DNA of 64,000 nt from Streptomyces coacervatus. Its GTDB lineage: Bacteria; Actinomycetota; Actinomycetes; Streptomycetales; Streptomycetaceae. Location of the stretch: the NCBI RefSeq assembly GCF_029223485.1, contig NZ_JARHTP010000012.1:293350-357349 (forward strand), written 5' to 3'. The notes under the pieces were generated by a model, which had not been told where the DNA came from, did no database searches, and saw only the letters and a program-made list of their open reading frames with translations. Shown here piece after piece: positions 42,001-47,000 of this stretch; the first letter of the stretch is position 1; every line of letters starts with the position of its first letter. The position numbers and the translations under genes were made by a program.

Positions 42001-44046
42001 CGGCAGCTCCTGCATCAGCCGGCCACGCGCCGCCACCAGCGTGCACGCGTCCTCCAGCGACAGCACACCCGCACAGTGCGCGGCCGCGATCTCACCGATG
42101 GAATGACCGGAGACGAAGTCCGGCCGCACGCCCCACGATTCGAGGAGACGGAACAGCGCCACCTCGACGGCGAACAACGCGGGCTGCGTGTACGCCGTCT
42201 GATCCAGGACCCCCGGCTCATCGCCGAACACCACGTTCCGCAGCGGCAGTTCGAACCGCGCGAAGACCTCATCCAGCGCCTGAGCGAACACGGGATAGGC
42301 GTCGTAGAGTTCCCGGCCCATCCCCAGCCGCTGACTGCCCTGACCGGTGAACAAGAACGCCGACTTGCCGCCGACAGGGGTGCCCTGCACGAGTCCGGTC
42401 GTGCTGCCCCCTTCGGACAACGCGGTCAGCCCGGCCACCAGGCCGTCGCGGCCACCCGCGACGACCACCGCACGCCGCTCCAGAGCAGCCCGCGTCGTCG
42501 CCAACGAATACGCCACATCGACCGGTTCGCAACCGGAGTCCCCGGCGACACGGTCAAGCAACCGCCGCGCCTGCCCCCGCAGAGCACCCTCGGTCCGACC
42601 CGACAGCACCCACGGCACCACCGGCAGTGCCGTCGCAGTCACCGGTGTGTCATCGACCGTGGGTGCCTGCTCGATGATCGTGTGCGCATTGGTGCCGCTC
42701 ACACCGAAGGCCGAGACCGCGGCCCGGCGCGGCTGACCCGTCTCCGGCCACTCACGCGCCCCGGTCAGCAGCCGCACCGTACCCGCCGACCAGTCGACGT
42801 CCGGCGTCGGCTCGTCCACATGCAGCGTCCTCGGCAGCACACCGTGACGTATCGCCATCACCGTTTTGATGACTCCGGCGACACCCGCGGCGTTCTGGGT
42901 GTGTCCCATGTTGGACTTCAGCGAGCCCAGCCAGAGCGGTCGGTCCTCGGCACGCTCCTGGCCGTAGGTGGCGATGAGCGCCTGCGCCTCGATCGGATCA
43001 CCCAGCCGGGTTCCGGTGCCGTGCGCCTCGACCGCGTCGATCTGGTCGGCCGTCAGGCGAGCGTTCTCCAGTGCCTGGCGGATGACGCGCTGCTGTGCGG
43101 GTCCGTTGGGCGCGGTCAGGCCGTTGCTGGCGCCGTCCTGGTTGACGGCGCTGCCCCGCACCACGGCGAGGACGGGGTGGCCGTTGCGGCGGGCGTCGGA
43201 CAGTCGCTCGACGAGCAGCACGCCCACGCCCTCGGACCAGCCGGTGCCGTCCGCCGCCGCGGCGAACGACTTGCAGCGGCCGTCGGCGGACAGCCCACGC
43301 TGCCGGCTGAACTCCACGAACACATCGGGGGTGGCCAGTACGGTCACACCGCCGGCGAGCGCCAGGGAGCACTCGTTCTGGCGCAGTGCCTGCACGGCGA
43401 GGTGGAGGGCGACGGAGGACGACGAGCAGGCGGTGTCGATGGTGGCCGCCGGTCCCTCCAGGCCGAAGGCGTAGGCGATACGGCCGGAGACCACGCTGGA
43501 CGCGGTGCCGGTGAGGAGGTGGCCCTCGACGCCCTCCGGAAGGTCGTACTGGCCGGTGCCGTAGGCCTGGGAGGACGCGCCGATGAACACCCCGGTCCTG
43601 CTGCCCCGCGCGGCGGAGGGATCGATGCCGGCGCGTTCGAAGACCTCCCAGGAGGTTTCGAGGAGGAGCCGCTGCTGCGGGTCCATGGCCAGTGCCTCGC
43701 GCGGCGAGATCCCGAAGAAGTCCGGGTCGAACTGGGCGGCGTCGTGCAGGAAGCCGCCTTCGCGAGCGTAGGTGGTGCCTGCGTGTTCGGGGTCGGGGTC
43801 GTACAGCGACTCGACGTCCCAGCCGCGGTCCGTGGGGAAGCCGGTGACGGCGTCCTGGCCGTCGGCCACCAGCCGCCACAGGTCCTCCGGCGACCGGACC
43901 CCGCCGGGGAACCGACAGCTCATGCCGACGATCGCGATCGGTTCCCGGGATGCCGCGGTGAGCTGTTGGTTCTGCCGACGCAACCGCTCGGTTTCCTTGA
44001 GCGAGGCCCGTAGCGCTTCAACGATCTTTTCGTTGGGGGTTGTCAT
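24043..44046 (-). CDS. PKS-C: giant modular type I polyketide synthase, modules W5-W8
   Basis: A 6,667-residue, four-module subunit. After an N-terminal docking coil (~1-32, NEKIVEALRASLKETERLRR) come W5 (KS-AT-DH-KR-ACP), W6 (KS-AT-KR-ACP), W7 (KS-AT-KR-ACP) and W8 (KS-AT-DH-KR-ACP). Starts at ATG 44046 with GGAG 6 nt upstream; the stop of PKS-B is only 24 bp away, suggesting translational coupling. All KS, AT and ACP catalytic residues are visible; all ATs are HAFH malonyl type; all KRs carry LDD. W6 and W7 share a 405-bp block with five differences, W7 lacks the pre-KR dimerization element, and the W8 DH is divergent. The C-terminus (~6590-6667, VLDELNRLENAFSSL ... DDELFDFIDKRFGAS) is a class 1a docking region expected to pair with PKS-D. 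Predicted contribution: C=C, OH, OH, then C=C or OH. Confidence 0.97.
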   Translation of the reverse strand: MTTPNEKIVEALRASLKETERLRRQNQQLTAASREPIAIVGMSCRFPGGVRSPEDLWRLVADGQDAVTGFPTDRGWDVESLYDPDPEHAGTTYAREGGFLHDAAQFDPDFFGISPREALAMDPQQRLLLETSWEVFERAGIDPSAARGSRTGVFIGASSQAYGTGQYDLPEGVEGHLLTGTASSVVSGRIAYAFGLEGPAATIDTACSSSSVALHLAVQALRQNECSLALAGGVTVLATPDVFVEFSRQRGLSADGRCKSFAAAADGTGWSEGVGVLLVERLSDARRNGHPVLAVVRGSAVNQDGASNGLTAPNGPAQQRVIRQALENARLTADQIDAVEAHGTGTRLGDPIEAQALIATYGQERAEDRPLWLGSLKSNMGHTQNAAGVAGVIKTVMAIRHGVLPRTLHVDEPTPDVDWSAGTVRLLTGAREWPETGQPRRAAVSAFGVSGTNAHTIIEQAPTVDDTPVTATALPVVPWVLSGRTEGALRGQARRLLDRVAGDSGCEPVDVAYSLATTRAALERRAVVVAGGRDGLVAGLTALSEGGSTTGLVQGTPVGGKSAFLFTGQGSQRLGMGRELYDAYPVFAQALDEVFARFELPLRNVVFGDEPGVLDQTAYTQPALFAVEVALFRLLESWGVRPDFVSGHSIGEIAAAHCAGVLSLEDACTLVAARGRLMQELPSGGAMVAVQATEDEVTPYLTDAVSIAAVNGPTSVVIAGDEDVVLEIAARFEEQGRKSKRLAVSHAFHSPHMDGMLDAFREVVEGLSYEAPRIPVVSNLTGALATAEEITSPGFWVRHAREAVRFRDGIRTLEAQNVTTFIELGPDGVLSAMAQDCVTGDGDQAFVPTLRANRSEAEALTAALAHAHVRGIAVDWPVYYAETGARRVDLPTYAFQQQRFWLEAPAGWVGDVVSAGLEAAGHPLLGAAVPLADSDGLLFTGRLSLETQPWLADHAVMGAVLLPGTAFVELAIRAGDQVGCDRLEELTLEAPLVLPERGGVQLQLVVGAPDDDGRRPLTVASRPQDARTEQAWTRHATGLLAVSGARRSSGDLSAWPPAGAEPVEVAGLYEELAETGLRYGLAFQGLRAAWRRGDEVFAEVALPEAAVDGAGRFGLHPALLDAALHALGLGVLDDAGGGRLPFAWSGVSLHAGGASALRVHLAPTGGDAVRLAVADAAGAPVATVESLVLRAVSKDQVQAARVAYHESVFRVEWVNLPAAAATEPAAATEPAAVAGVRRAVLGSGTSFPAGFPDATSGLHADLAALSAAVDSGAPVPDEVFVHIGATGALSGAAVRAAVVEALELAQAWLADPRFAGARLVVVTRGAVAAAERDADVEPALAAVWGLLRSAVSENPDRFVLVDCDGEEASWRVLPTASAADEPQLAVRGGELLVPRLARVAAGAAAERPTAYDPEGTVLLTGASGMLGGLFARHLATEHGVRRLLLVSRRGAEAPGADELTAELGALGAHVTWAACDMADREALAEVVASVPADHPLTAVVHTAGVLDDGVFASQSPDRVDRVFGPKVDGAVHLHELTQELDLSSFVLFSSSSGVFGGPGQANYAAANAFLDALAAHRRAQGLPASSLAWGLWGESGGMASTLDETDIRRLRRAGLPPLSAAEGRTLFDLAQDTDEPALVLMRVDVPALRGQAAGAMSPLLRGLVRAPRRRAAGAAGSAAGGASHLLDRLTGLTAPEQDRILLDLVRTQVANALGHTGPAAVEPARAFKELGFDSLTAVELRNLLGDATGLRLPPTLVFDYPTSAALAKHLHGELLGRQAETAVVPVAGAAADDPIAIVAMSCRFPGGVRNPEDLWQLLVSGRDGITGFPTDRGWDLDALYSDDPDREGTSYTREGGFLHDAAYFDADFFGVSPREALAMDPQQRLLLETSWEAFERAGIDPATLRGSRTGVFVGSNEQDYLTLWLQDADGLEGHLGTGNAASVASGRLSYTFGLEGPAITVDTACSSSLVTLHLAAQALRNGECSLALAGAVTLMSTPGAFTEFSRQRGLAADGRIKAFAAAADGTSWSEGVAMLLVERLSDARRNGHPVLAVLRGSAVNQDGASNGLTAPNGPSQQRVIRQALASAGLSAADVDAVEAHGTGTTLGDPIEAQALLATYGQDRPVDRPLWLGSVKSNIGHTQAVAGAAGVIKMILAMRHDLLPQTLHVDEPTPHVDWSSGAMELLTEPREWPRTGRPRRAGVSSFGYSGTNAHVVLEQAPTDEPERPTGPAAPPVLPYLLSGRSHDVLRAQADRLLSHLDTHTGPQPLDIAASLATGRSAFDARAVVLAEDRDGLVAGLTALSEASSTTGLVQGTPAGGKSAFLFTGQGSQRLGMGRELYDAYPVFAQALDEVFARFELPLREAVFGDEPGILDQTAYTQPGLFAVEVALFRLLESWGIRPDFVSGHSIGEIAAAHCAGVFSLADACTLVAARGRLMQELPSGGAMVAVQATEDEVTSYLTDAVSVAAVNGPASVVIAGDEDAVLEIAARFEGQGRKTKRLTVSHAFHSPHMDGMLEAFREVAEGLSYEAPRIPVVSNLTGALATTEELTDPGFWVRHAREAVRFHDGIRALEAEGVTTYVELGPDGVLSAMGQECVTEDDQAFEAVLRKGRAEAEALVRALAQIHIRGVAVDWRAFFAGTGARSVDLPTYAFQRHRFWPEHMGTAARPAAVGEAAGEARFWQAVERQDPAGVAAELEVEQDTWLDSMLPVLSSWRRRRDERSTVDGWCYRTVWKPLADASGTRLSGRWLVVVPETGAAADIYGGLAERGADVHEFVLTQTDADDRAALAERLATAASAVTGVLSLLDGPQAVTSTAVLVQALGDAQATAPLWCVTRGAMSTAVGDRPRDPAQAAVWGLGRVAALEHPERWGGLIDLPETVDDQTLSRLAGTLSRATGTLSRAAGSGAADEDQIAIRPSGLLARRLVRASAAGAPPARAWKPEGTVLVTGGTGALGAEVARWLVGRGAEHVLLTSRRGSGAPGAAELAAELGSLGARVTVAACDVADRVALAELLASVPVELPLSAVVHTAGVLDDGVLDSLTPERFEAVLRAKAVSAVHLHELTRDMDLSAFVLFSSMSGTLGAPGQANYAAANAHLDALAEQRRADGLPATSIAWGAWATGMASDEALAKRMALGGVPPMASDAAISALQRMLDQDETVVTVADIDWQRYATGFTAVRPSPLLADLPEARPEQAAAPAPGAAPRSSAAQRLAGLAEAEQKQLLLDLVLTHVAQVLGHADAADVDAGRAFKELGFDSLTAVELRNRLGAASDLRLPTTLVFDHPTPAALADHLWTELVGTRAVAHGPVSRAGQTADDPIAIVAMSCRFPGGVRSPEDLWQLLASGADAVSGLPLDRGWNIESLYNPDPDAPGTSYAREGGFLYDAGDFDPGFFGISPREALAMDPQQRLLLETTWEAFERAGIDPATVRGSQAGVFVGTNGQDYLSLLLEDPEGLEGHLGTGNAASVVSGRLAYVFGLEGPAVTVDTACSSSLVALHWAIQALRSGECELALAGGVTVMSTPGTFIDFSRQRGLAADGRVKAFAAGADGTGWGEGVGMLLVERLSDARKNGHPVLAVVRGSAVNQDGASNGLTAPNGPSQQRVIRQALASAGLSASDVDAVEAHGTGTSLGDPIEAQALLATYGQERGEDRPLWLGSIKSNIGHTQAAAGVAGIIKMVLAMRHGVLPQTLHVDEPTPHVEWSAGAVELLTEARSWPETGRPRRAGVSSFGFSGTNAHTIIEQAPEGDMAEVPGTGSYPAATVVPLLVSAMDADALPAQADRLWSHVTARPEQGLADIGYSLAVGRSSFAERAVVVASEHATAVADLQALALGSPSPRVIRGSTDSRGKSAFLFTGQGSQRAGMGRELYDAYPVFTRALDEIFAHFELPLREAVFGDDAELIDQTAYTQPALFAVEVALFRLLESWGIRPDFVSGHSIGEIAAAHCAGVLSLADACTLVAARGRLMQELPPGGAMVAVQATEDEVIPYLTDAVSIAAVNGPTSVVIAGDENVVLEIAASFEEQGRKTKRLTVSHAFHSPHMDGMLADFRKVVEGLSYEAPRIPLVSNLTGALATADELTDPGFWVRHAREAVRFHEGIGVLEAHNVTTFVELGPDGVLSAMGQECVTGEDRMFVPVLRRGRAEPETLVTALGQAHVRGVAVDWQAFFADGRARSVDLPTYAFQHRRYWPRTALPSADTGWRYRAVWQPLRESGAPRLPGEWLTVVPRAQAAADVIEGLTRHGARLRQLTVPFDGADRHSLATLIQDAVGDAPELEGVLWLPDAGTGAAPSALLIQALGDSGVTAPLWCLTRGAVATAASEPVHDAVQAQIWGLGRVAALEHPERWGGLVDLPQTPDERALSRLAGVLAGSGHEDQVAVRSSALFGRRLLRAPQGPEHEDAWAPRGTVLVTGGTGALGAEVARWLVGRGAEHVLLTSRRGSGAPGAAELAAELGSLGARVTVAACDVADRVAIAELLASVPVELPLSAVVHTAGVLDDGVLDSLTPERFEAVLRAKAVSAVHLHELTRDMDLSAFVLFSSVSGVWGTAGQANYAAANAHLDALAEQRRADGLPATSIAWGPWAEGGMASDENLAQRMRAGGVPPMATSAAIDALQHALDAHDTVVAVADVDWQRFAPGFTAVRQSPLLAELPEARAALAPAESAADSGTDRAPTSALVQRMSRLPETEQRRLLLELVRETVAAVLGHAGPETVGANRAFKELGFDSLTAVELRNRLGAAGELRLPATLIYDYPTPTALADHLWTELLGTQAVADGPVPRSAEAADDPIAIVGMSCRFPGGVRSPEDLWQLLASGRDAISGFPTDRGWDIESLYDSDSEREGTSYASEGGFLYDAAEFDPAFFGISPREALAMDPQQRLLLETSWEAFERAGIDPSSVRGSQAGVFIGTNGQDYLSLVLNSTEATDGFMSTGNSASVVSGRLAYTFGVEGPAMTVDTACSSSLVALHLAAQALRSGECELALAGGVTVMSTPGAFIEFSRQRGLAADGRVKAFAAGADGTGWGEGVGMLLVERLSDARKNGHPVLAVVRGSAVNQDGASNGLTAPNGPSQQRVIRQALASAGLSASDVDAVEAHGTGTTLGDPIEAQALLATYGQERGEDRPLWLGSIKSNIGHTQAAAGVAGIIKMVMAMRHGVLPQTLHVDEPTPHVDWAAGAVELLTEAREWPETGRPRRAAISSFGVSGTNAHTVLEQPPAEDVDRTETLPYQAEPLSTTWVLSAKSDGALRAQAERLWTRIVSDGDVRPADVAYSLATSRAALERRAAVVGGDRDVMLAGLAALATGEPGPQVVRGTAGEGRTAFLFTGQGSQRLGMGRELYDAYPVFAQALDEIFAHFELPLREAVFGDEPGILDQTGYTQPALFAVEVALFRLLESWGIRPDFVSGHSIGEIAAAHCAGVLSLADACTLVAARGRLMQELPSGGAMVAVQATEDEVTPYLTDAVSIAAANGPTSVVIAGDEDAVLQIAARFEEQGRKTKRLTVSHAFHSPHMDGMLADFRKVVEGLSYEAPRIPVVSNLTGALATAEELTDPGFWVRHAREAVRFHDGIRTLEAHNVTTFIELGPDGVLSAMAQDCVTGEDHAFVPVLRAGRPEPETLSTALAHAHVRGIAVDWPVYYAGTGARRVDLPTYAFQRRHYWVDVVTGSDDVTSVGIGSSDHPLLGAAVELPDSDGCLFTGRLSLQTHPWLADHTVMGQVVLPASAFVELAIHAGERVGCPVPVELDVHMPLVLPEHGGVQLRVRVGESGPVDGTGDRSDRRTLTVYSRPERATSGAGDDIRPDAPWTRNASATLTAAPDAGHILPDTADLAVWPPAGAEAVPVDTLYEASAAAGVVHGASFRTLEQVWVRDGVVFAEVRLAPVHEEGDQREGEQRAGAEQFALPPALLDAALLAAQRCAPGGAGAGDLPLAWREVVLHAPAPSALRVRIGSLGDGSVALTATDSTGAPVVTAQSVALRPLTAEQVAATAAAIGDSGAHHDSLFRLQWLRTPVASAAASESGGYVVIGALDDAGVTASLLTAGIRAEVFDDVSTLEAAVGAGRAVPDVILLPCVSGPRDAHGEHDDGHHGDTSRLAAQVGASVTQVLGALQSWLAGDRFAGTRLAVLTAGAVATGPGEDVADLAHAAVWGLVRSAQSENPDRIVLLDTDRTDASYGALAGAVMSGEPELVLRSGSAYVPRLARTARVVERPAPAFDPQGTVLITGATGGLGRLLARHLAAEHGARRLLLVSRSGPAAEGMAELREELGRSGTEVTVAACDVADRAALAELLATVPAQHPLTAVVHTAAVLDDGVVDKLTPERVARVLRAKVDAALNLHDLTQDLDLSAFVLFSAAAGTLGAAGQANYAAANVFLDALAAHRRARGLTALSLVWGMWAEERGMAGRLAAADRSRAALGGVLPLQEDQGLALFDAACRASTASGEAVLVPLRLDFGTLRAAAASGDLLPMFRGLVRTTVRRRSGDGHTGTGAGGAAEGLAQRLARLSAAEREQTVLDLVRGQVAAVLGHTSHDEVGAGQAFRELGFDSLTAVELRNRLNTATGLRLQATLVYDYPTPAALAQHLLGQVAPEVAEPEVSVLDELNRLENAFSSLATDDLAALTGDDAAHARVAVRLQSLLAQWNDARRAQGGGETTAVLEDASDDELFDFIDKRFGAS
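24280..29700 (-). other. Module W8: KS-AT-DH(divergent)-KR-ACP (malonyl)
   Basis: Approximate domain spans: KS 28400-29700, AT 27110-28110, DH 26130-27035, KR 24850-26050, ACP 24320-24560. The DH keeps His (HTVMGQVVLP) and Asp (LLDAALL), but YGPxFQGL is replaced by HGASFRTL, LLPGTAF by VLPASAF, and the DxxxH/Q position is Leu. The KR has LDD and Tyr but Ala for the catalytic Ser (FSAAAG). Output could be C=C, OH or ketone depending on these changes. Confidence 0.88.
29705..34110 (-). other. Module W7: KS-AT-KR-ACP (malonyl, mosaic KR, no dimerization element)
   Basis: Approximate domain spans: KS 32810-34110, AT 31510-32500, KR 30270-31450, ACP 29760-29990. After the post-AT LPTYAFQHRRYWP the protein goes almost directly to GWRYRAVWQPL, skipping the FWxAVExxD...LPxLSxWRR element of the other DH-less modules. 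The KR has LDD (B-type) but also Trp at Tyr-8 (VSGVWGTAGQANY), normally an A-type mark. Ser and Tyr are present, so a hydroxyl is predicted; its configuration is less certain. Confidence 0.88.
30431..30835 (-). repeat. Copy 1 (W7) of a 405-bp block shared with W6 KR
   Basis: This block matches 34813-35217 with five mismatches by eye. It covers the KR from the NADPH loop (GTVLVTGG) to VLFSS and includes LDD; only one residue differs (Leu/Ile). Flanking KR sequence is less alike, which suggests recent gene conversion or duplication. Confidence 0.85.
34813..35217 (-). repeat. Copy 2 (W6) of the 405-bp KR block
   Basis: Partner of 30431-30835, lying 4,382 bp away in direct orientation. The last ~300 bp has a G/T-rich sense strand in both copies. 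Confidence 0.85.
35339..35400 (-). repeat. 21-bp in-frame tandem repeat in W6
   Basis: Three units (35339-35359, 35360-35380, and a weaker 35381-35400) encode LSRLAGTLSRATGTLSRAAG in the structural half of the W6 KR. Other KRs here have a single LSRLAG-like segment. Confidence 0.8.
40352..40396 (-). repeat. 18-bp in-frame tandem repeat in W5
   Basis: Two exact 18-bp units (40352-40369, 40370-40387) and a partial third encode AAATEPAAATEPAA in the DH-KR linker of W5, a flexible region where length change should be tolerated. Confidence 0.8.
42461..42627 (-). repeat. KS-AT linker block, W5 copy
   Basis: Matches 52661-52827 (W3) with three mismatches over 167 bp by eye. Encodes the linker ending in SGRTEGALRGQARRLLDRV and VDVAYSLATTRAALERR. 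Points to homogenization between PKS-B and PKS-C. Confidence 0.8.
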
Positions 44047-44070
44047 CTTGTACTCCGCACTTCGGGCGCG

Positions 44071-47000
44071 TCAGGGCTGGTTGCCGTCGAGAGCCATATC
44101 GATCAGATGCTGCACGTCCAGCTCGTCGATGTCGTCGGGGGACAACCCCTGATCACCGTCGTCGGCGGCTGGGGTCGGCTGGGGGTCGGCGAGTTCCAGC
44201 AGTGCCTCCAGCAGGCCCGCCTCCCGGATGCGGCCGAGCGGGAGCGCCGCCAGCTTCCTGCGCAGCTCGGCCTCCTGCGGGTCGCCGTCCGGCGCGGGGC
44301 CGGTGCCGCCGTCGGGCAGCAGCGCGGCCAGCAGGTGCCCGGCGAGCGCGGCGGGGTTCGGGTAGTCGAACACCAGGGTGGCGGGCAGGGAGAGTCCGGT
44401 GGCGGTCCTGAGCCGGTCGCGGAGCTCTACGGCGGTCAGGGAGTCGAAGCCCAGTTCCTTGAAGGCACGGCCGGCCTCGACGGCGTCGGGCGAATCGTGT
44501 CCCAGGGCGAGCGCCGCATGTGTGCACACCAGATCGAGCAGCAGGGTCGTACGGTCGTCGGTGTCGAGCCCGGTCAACTGCTCGCGCAGGGCGGGGGCTT
44601 CGCCCCCCGGGTCGCCGGGTGTGCCGTCGTCGCCGTGCAGGGCTGCGCGCACCTCCGGCAGGTCCGCGATGAGCGGGCGGGGACGGGCGGCGGTGAAGGC
44701 CGGGGCGAAGCGCGCCCAGTCCACGTCGGCGACGGTGACGGTGGCCTCGGGGGCGCCGACGGCCTCCCGCAGTGCCGCCAGGTTGGTCTCCGGTGCCATG
44801 GGCGGCAGTCCTCGGCGGCGCAGTTGTTCCTCCGCGTCCCCTTCGGCGGCCATGCCGCCGTCCGCCCAGGGCCCCCAGGCGATGGCGGTGGCCGCCAGTC
44901 CACGCGCCCTGCGCTGTTCGGCGAGCGCGTCGAGGAAGGCGTTGGCCGCCGCATAGGCGCCCTGGCCGCCGCTGCCCCACACGCCGGCGATCGACGAGAA
45001 CAGCACGAAGGCGTCCAGCGTGTCGTCCTGGAAGAGGGCGTCCAGGTGTACGGCGCCGGTGGTCTTGGCGGCGACGACCTCCGCGAACTCCGGCAGAGCC
45101 GTCGCGGTGCCCGGGGGCTGCGACACGCCCGCCGCGTGCACGACCGCGCGCACCGGCGCACCGTCCGCGGCGAGTTTCCCGACCAGGGCCTGGAGCGCGG
45201 ACCGGTCGGCCACGTCGCAGGCCGCGATCGTCACCTCGGCACCCAGGCCGGACAGTTCGGCGGTCAGTCGGGCCGCGCCCGGGGCGTCGGCGCCGCGGCG
45301 GCTGAGCAGCACCAGCCGCTCTGCGCCGTTGCGCGCCAGCCAGCGGGCGACGTGGGCACCGAGTGCGCCCGTGCCACCCGTGACCAGCACCGTGCCACGC
45401 GGTGTCCAGGAGCTGGCGGGACCGGTGGTGTCCCGAGGCGCGCGTTCGAGTCGGCGCAGGTAGGTGCCGGAGGGCCGGACCGCCACTTGGTCCTCGGCGC
45501 CGTCGGCGGTGAGAACGCCGACCAGCCGGTCGGCGGTCCGCTCGTCGACGGTCTCCGGGAGGTCGACCAGGCCGCCCCAGTGCTCGGGCTCCTCCAGCGC
45601 CGTCACCCGGCCCAGGCCGGCGACCTGGGCCTGGAGGGTGCTGAGCAGCGGGTCGTCGCCGTCCACCGCGACCGCGCCGCGGGTGACGCACCACAGCGGC
45701 GCGCCGATGCCGGCCGACGGGAGGGCCTGTGTCACGGCGGCGGTCAGCGCCAGTCCGGCGGGGACGGCGGGGTGCCCGGGATGCGGCTGCTCGTCCAGCG
45801 CGAGCAGGGAGAGCACACCGGTGACGGGTACGGCGTCGGGCACGTCGGCGGCCGCTCGCCGCAGCCGCTCGGCCAGCGCTTCGACGTCCTCGTCCGGCAC
45901 GCCGACAGGGACCCGCACGATGCCGGCCCCGGCGCGCTCCAGTGCGCCGGTGAGGCCGTCGATCCAGGAGTCGTCGGACAGTGCGGTCGGCACCACGGTC
46001 AGCCAGGTCCCGGCCATGCGCACGGTCGCGGACTCGGAACGGACCTGCGTCTCCGCCTGCCGCTTCCACGCGACGCGGTAGCGACGCTCCGCCACGGTGG
46101 AGCGTTCGCGCTGCTGCCGGTGCCAGGACGCCAGCGCCGGGAGTACGGCGCTGAGCGGCTGGTCCGCGTCCACGGCCAGTTCGGCGCCGAGTTCGCTCAG
46201 GTCTTCGCGTTCGACCGCCGCCCAGAAACGCTCGTGCACGACGTCCGGGGCGCCGCCGTCCTGCCTTCCCGCGGCCGCCAGGGGCGCTTCGGGCCAGAAC
46301 CGGCGACGCTGGAAGGCGTAGGTGGGCAGGTCGACGCGGCGGGCGCCGGTATCGGCGAAGTACGCCTGCCAGTCGATGTGTGCGCCGCGCGCGTGAGCGC
46401 GGCCGAGTGCGGTGGTCAGTGTCCGGGCCTCCGGCCGTCCCCTGCGCAGGGCGGGCAGACAGACCGCGTCGGAGCCGTCGAGGCAGTCCTGGACCAGCGC
46501 CGAGAGGACACCGTCCGGGCCGAGTTCGAGGAACGTGGTGACCTGCTGCGTCCGGAGTGCCCGCACGCCGTCCAGGAACCGCACCGCCTCGCGGGCATGC
46601 CGCACCCAGAACTCCGGTGTGTCCATCTCGCCGGGGCCCACCACGGCTCCGGTGAGACACGAGACGACCGGCGTGGCCGGCGGACGGTAGACGAGTCCCT
46701 CGGCGACCTTCCTGAAGTCGGCCAGCATGCCTTCCATGAGCGGCGAGTGGAACGCGTGGCTCACCGTGAGGCGCTTGGTCTTCACCCCCTGTCCGGCGAG
46801 TCCGGACGCGATCCGCGTCACCTCGCTCTCGTCGCCCGCGATGACCACCGAAGTGGGGCCGTTGACGGCCGCGATGCCGACCTGATCGGTCAGATACTGC
46901 GTGACCTGCTCCTCGGTGGCCTGGACGGCCAACATGACGCCGCGGTCGGGCAGTTGCTGCATCAGACGCGCCCGAGCGGACACCAGAGTGCAGGCGTCCT

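Larger units (their letters stand above)
38690..43955 (-). other. Module W5: KS-AT-DH-KR-ACP (malonyl, double bond)
   Basis: Approximate domain spans: KS 42650-43955, AT 41370-42355, DH 40480-41290, KR 39260-40410, ACP 38720-38960. DH is intact: HAVMGAVLLP and LLDAALH; the usual YGPxFQGL reads YGLAFQGL. KR has LDD, Ser and Tyr; its NADPH loop is slightly unusual (LTGASGMLG). The KS reads NMGHTQNAAG. Predicted to form an alpha,beta double bond. Confidence 0.9.
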
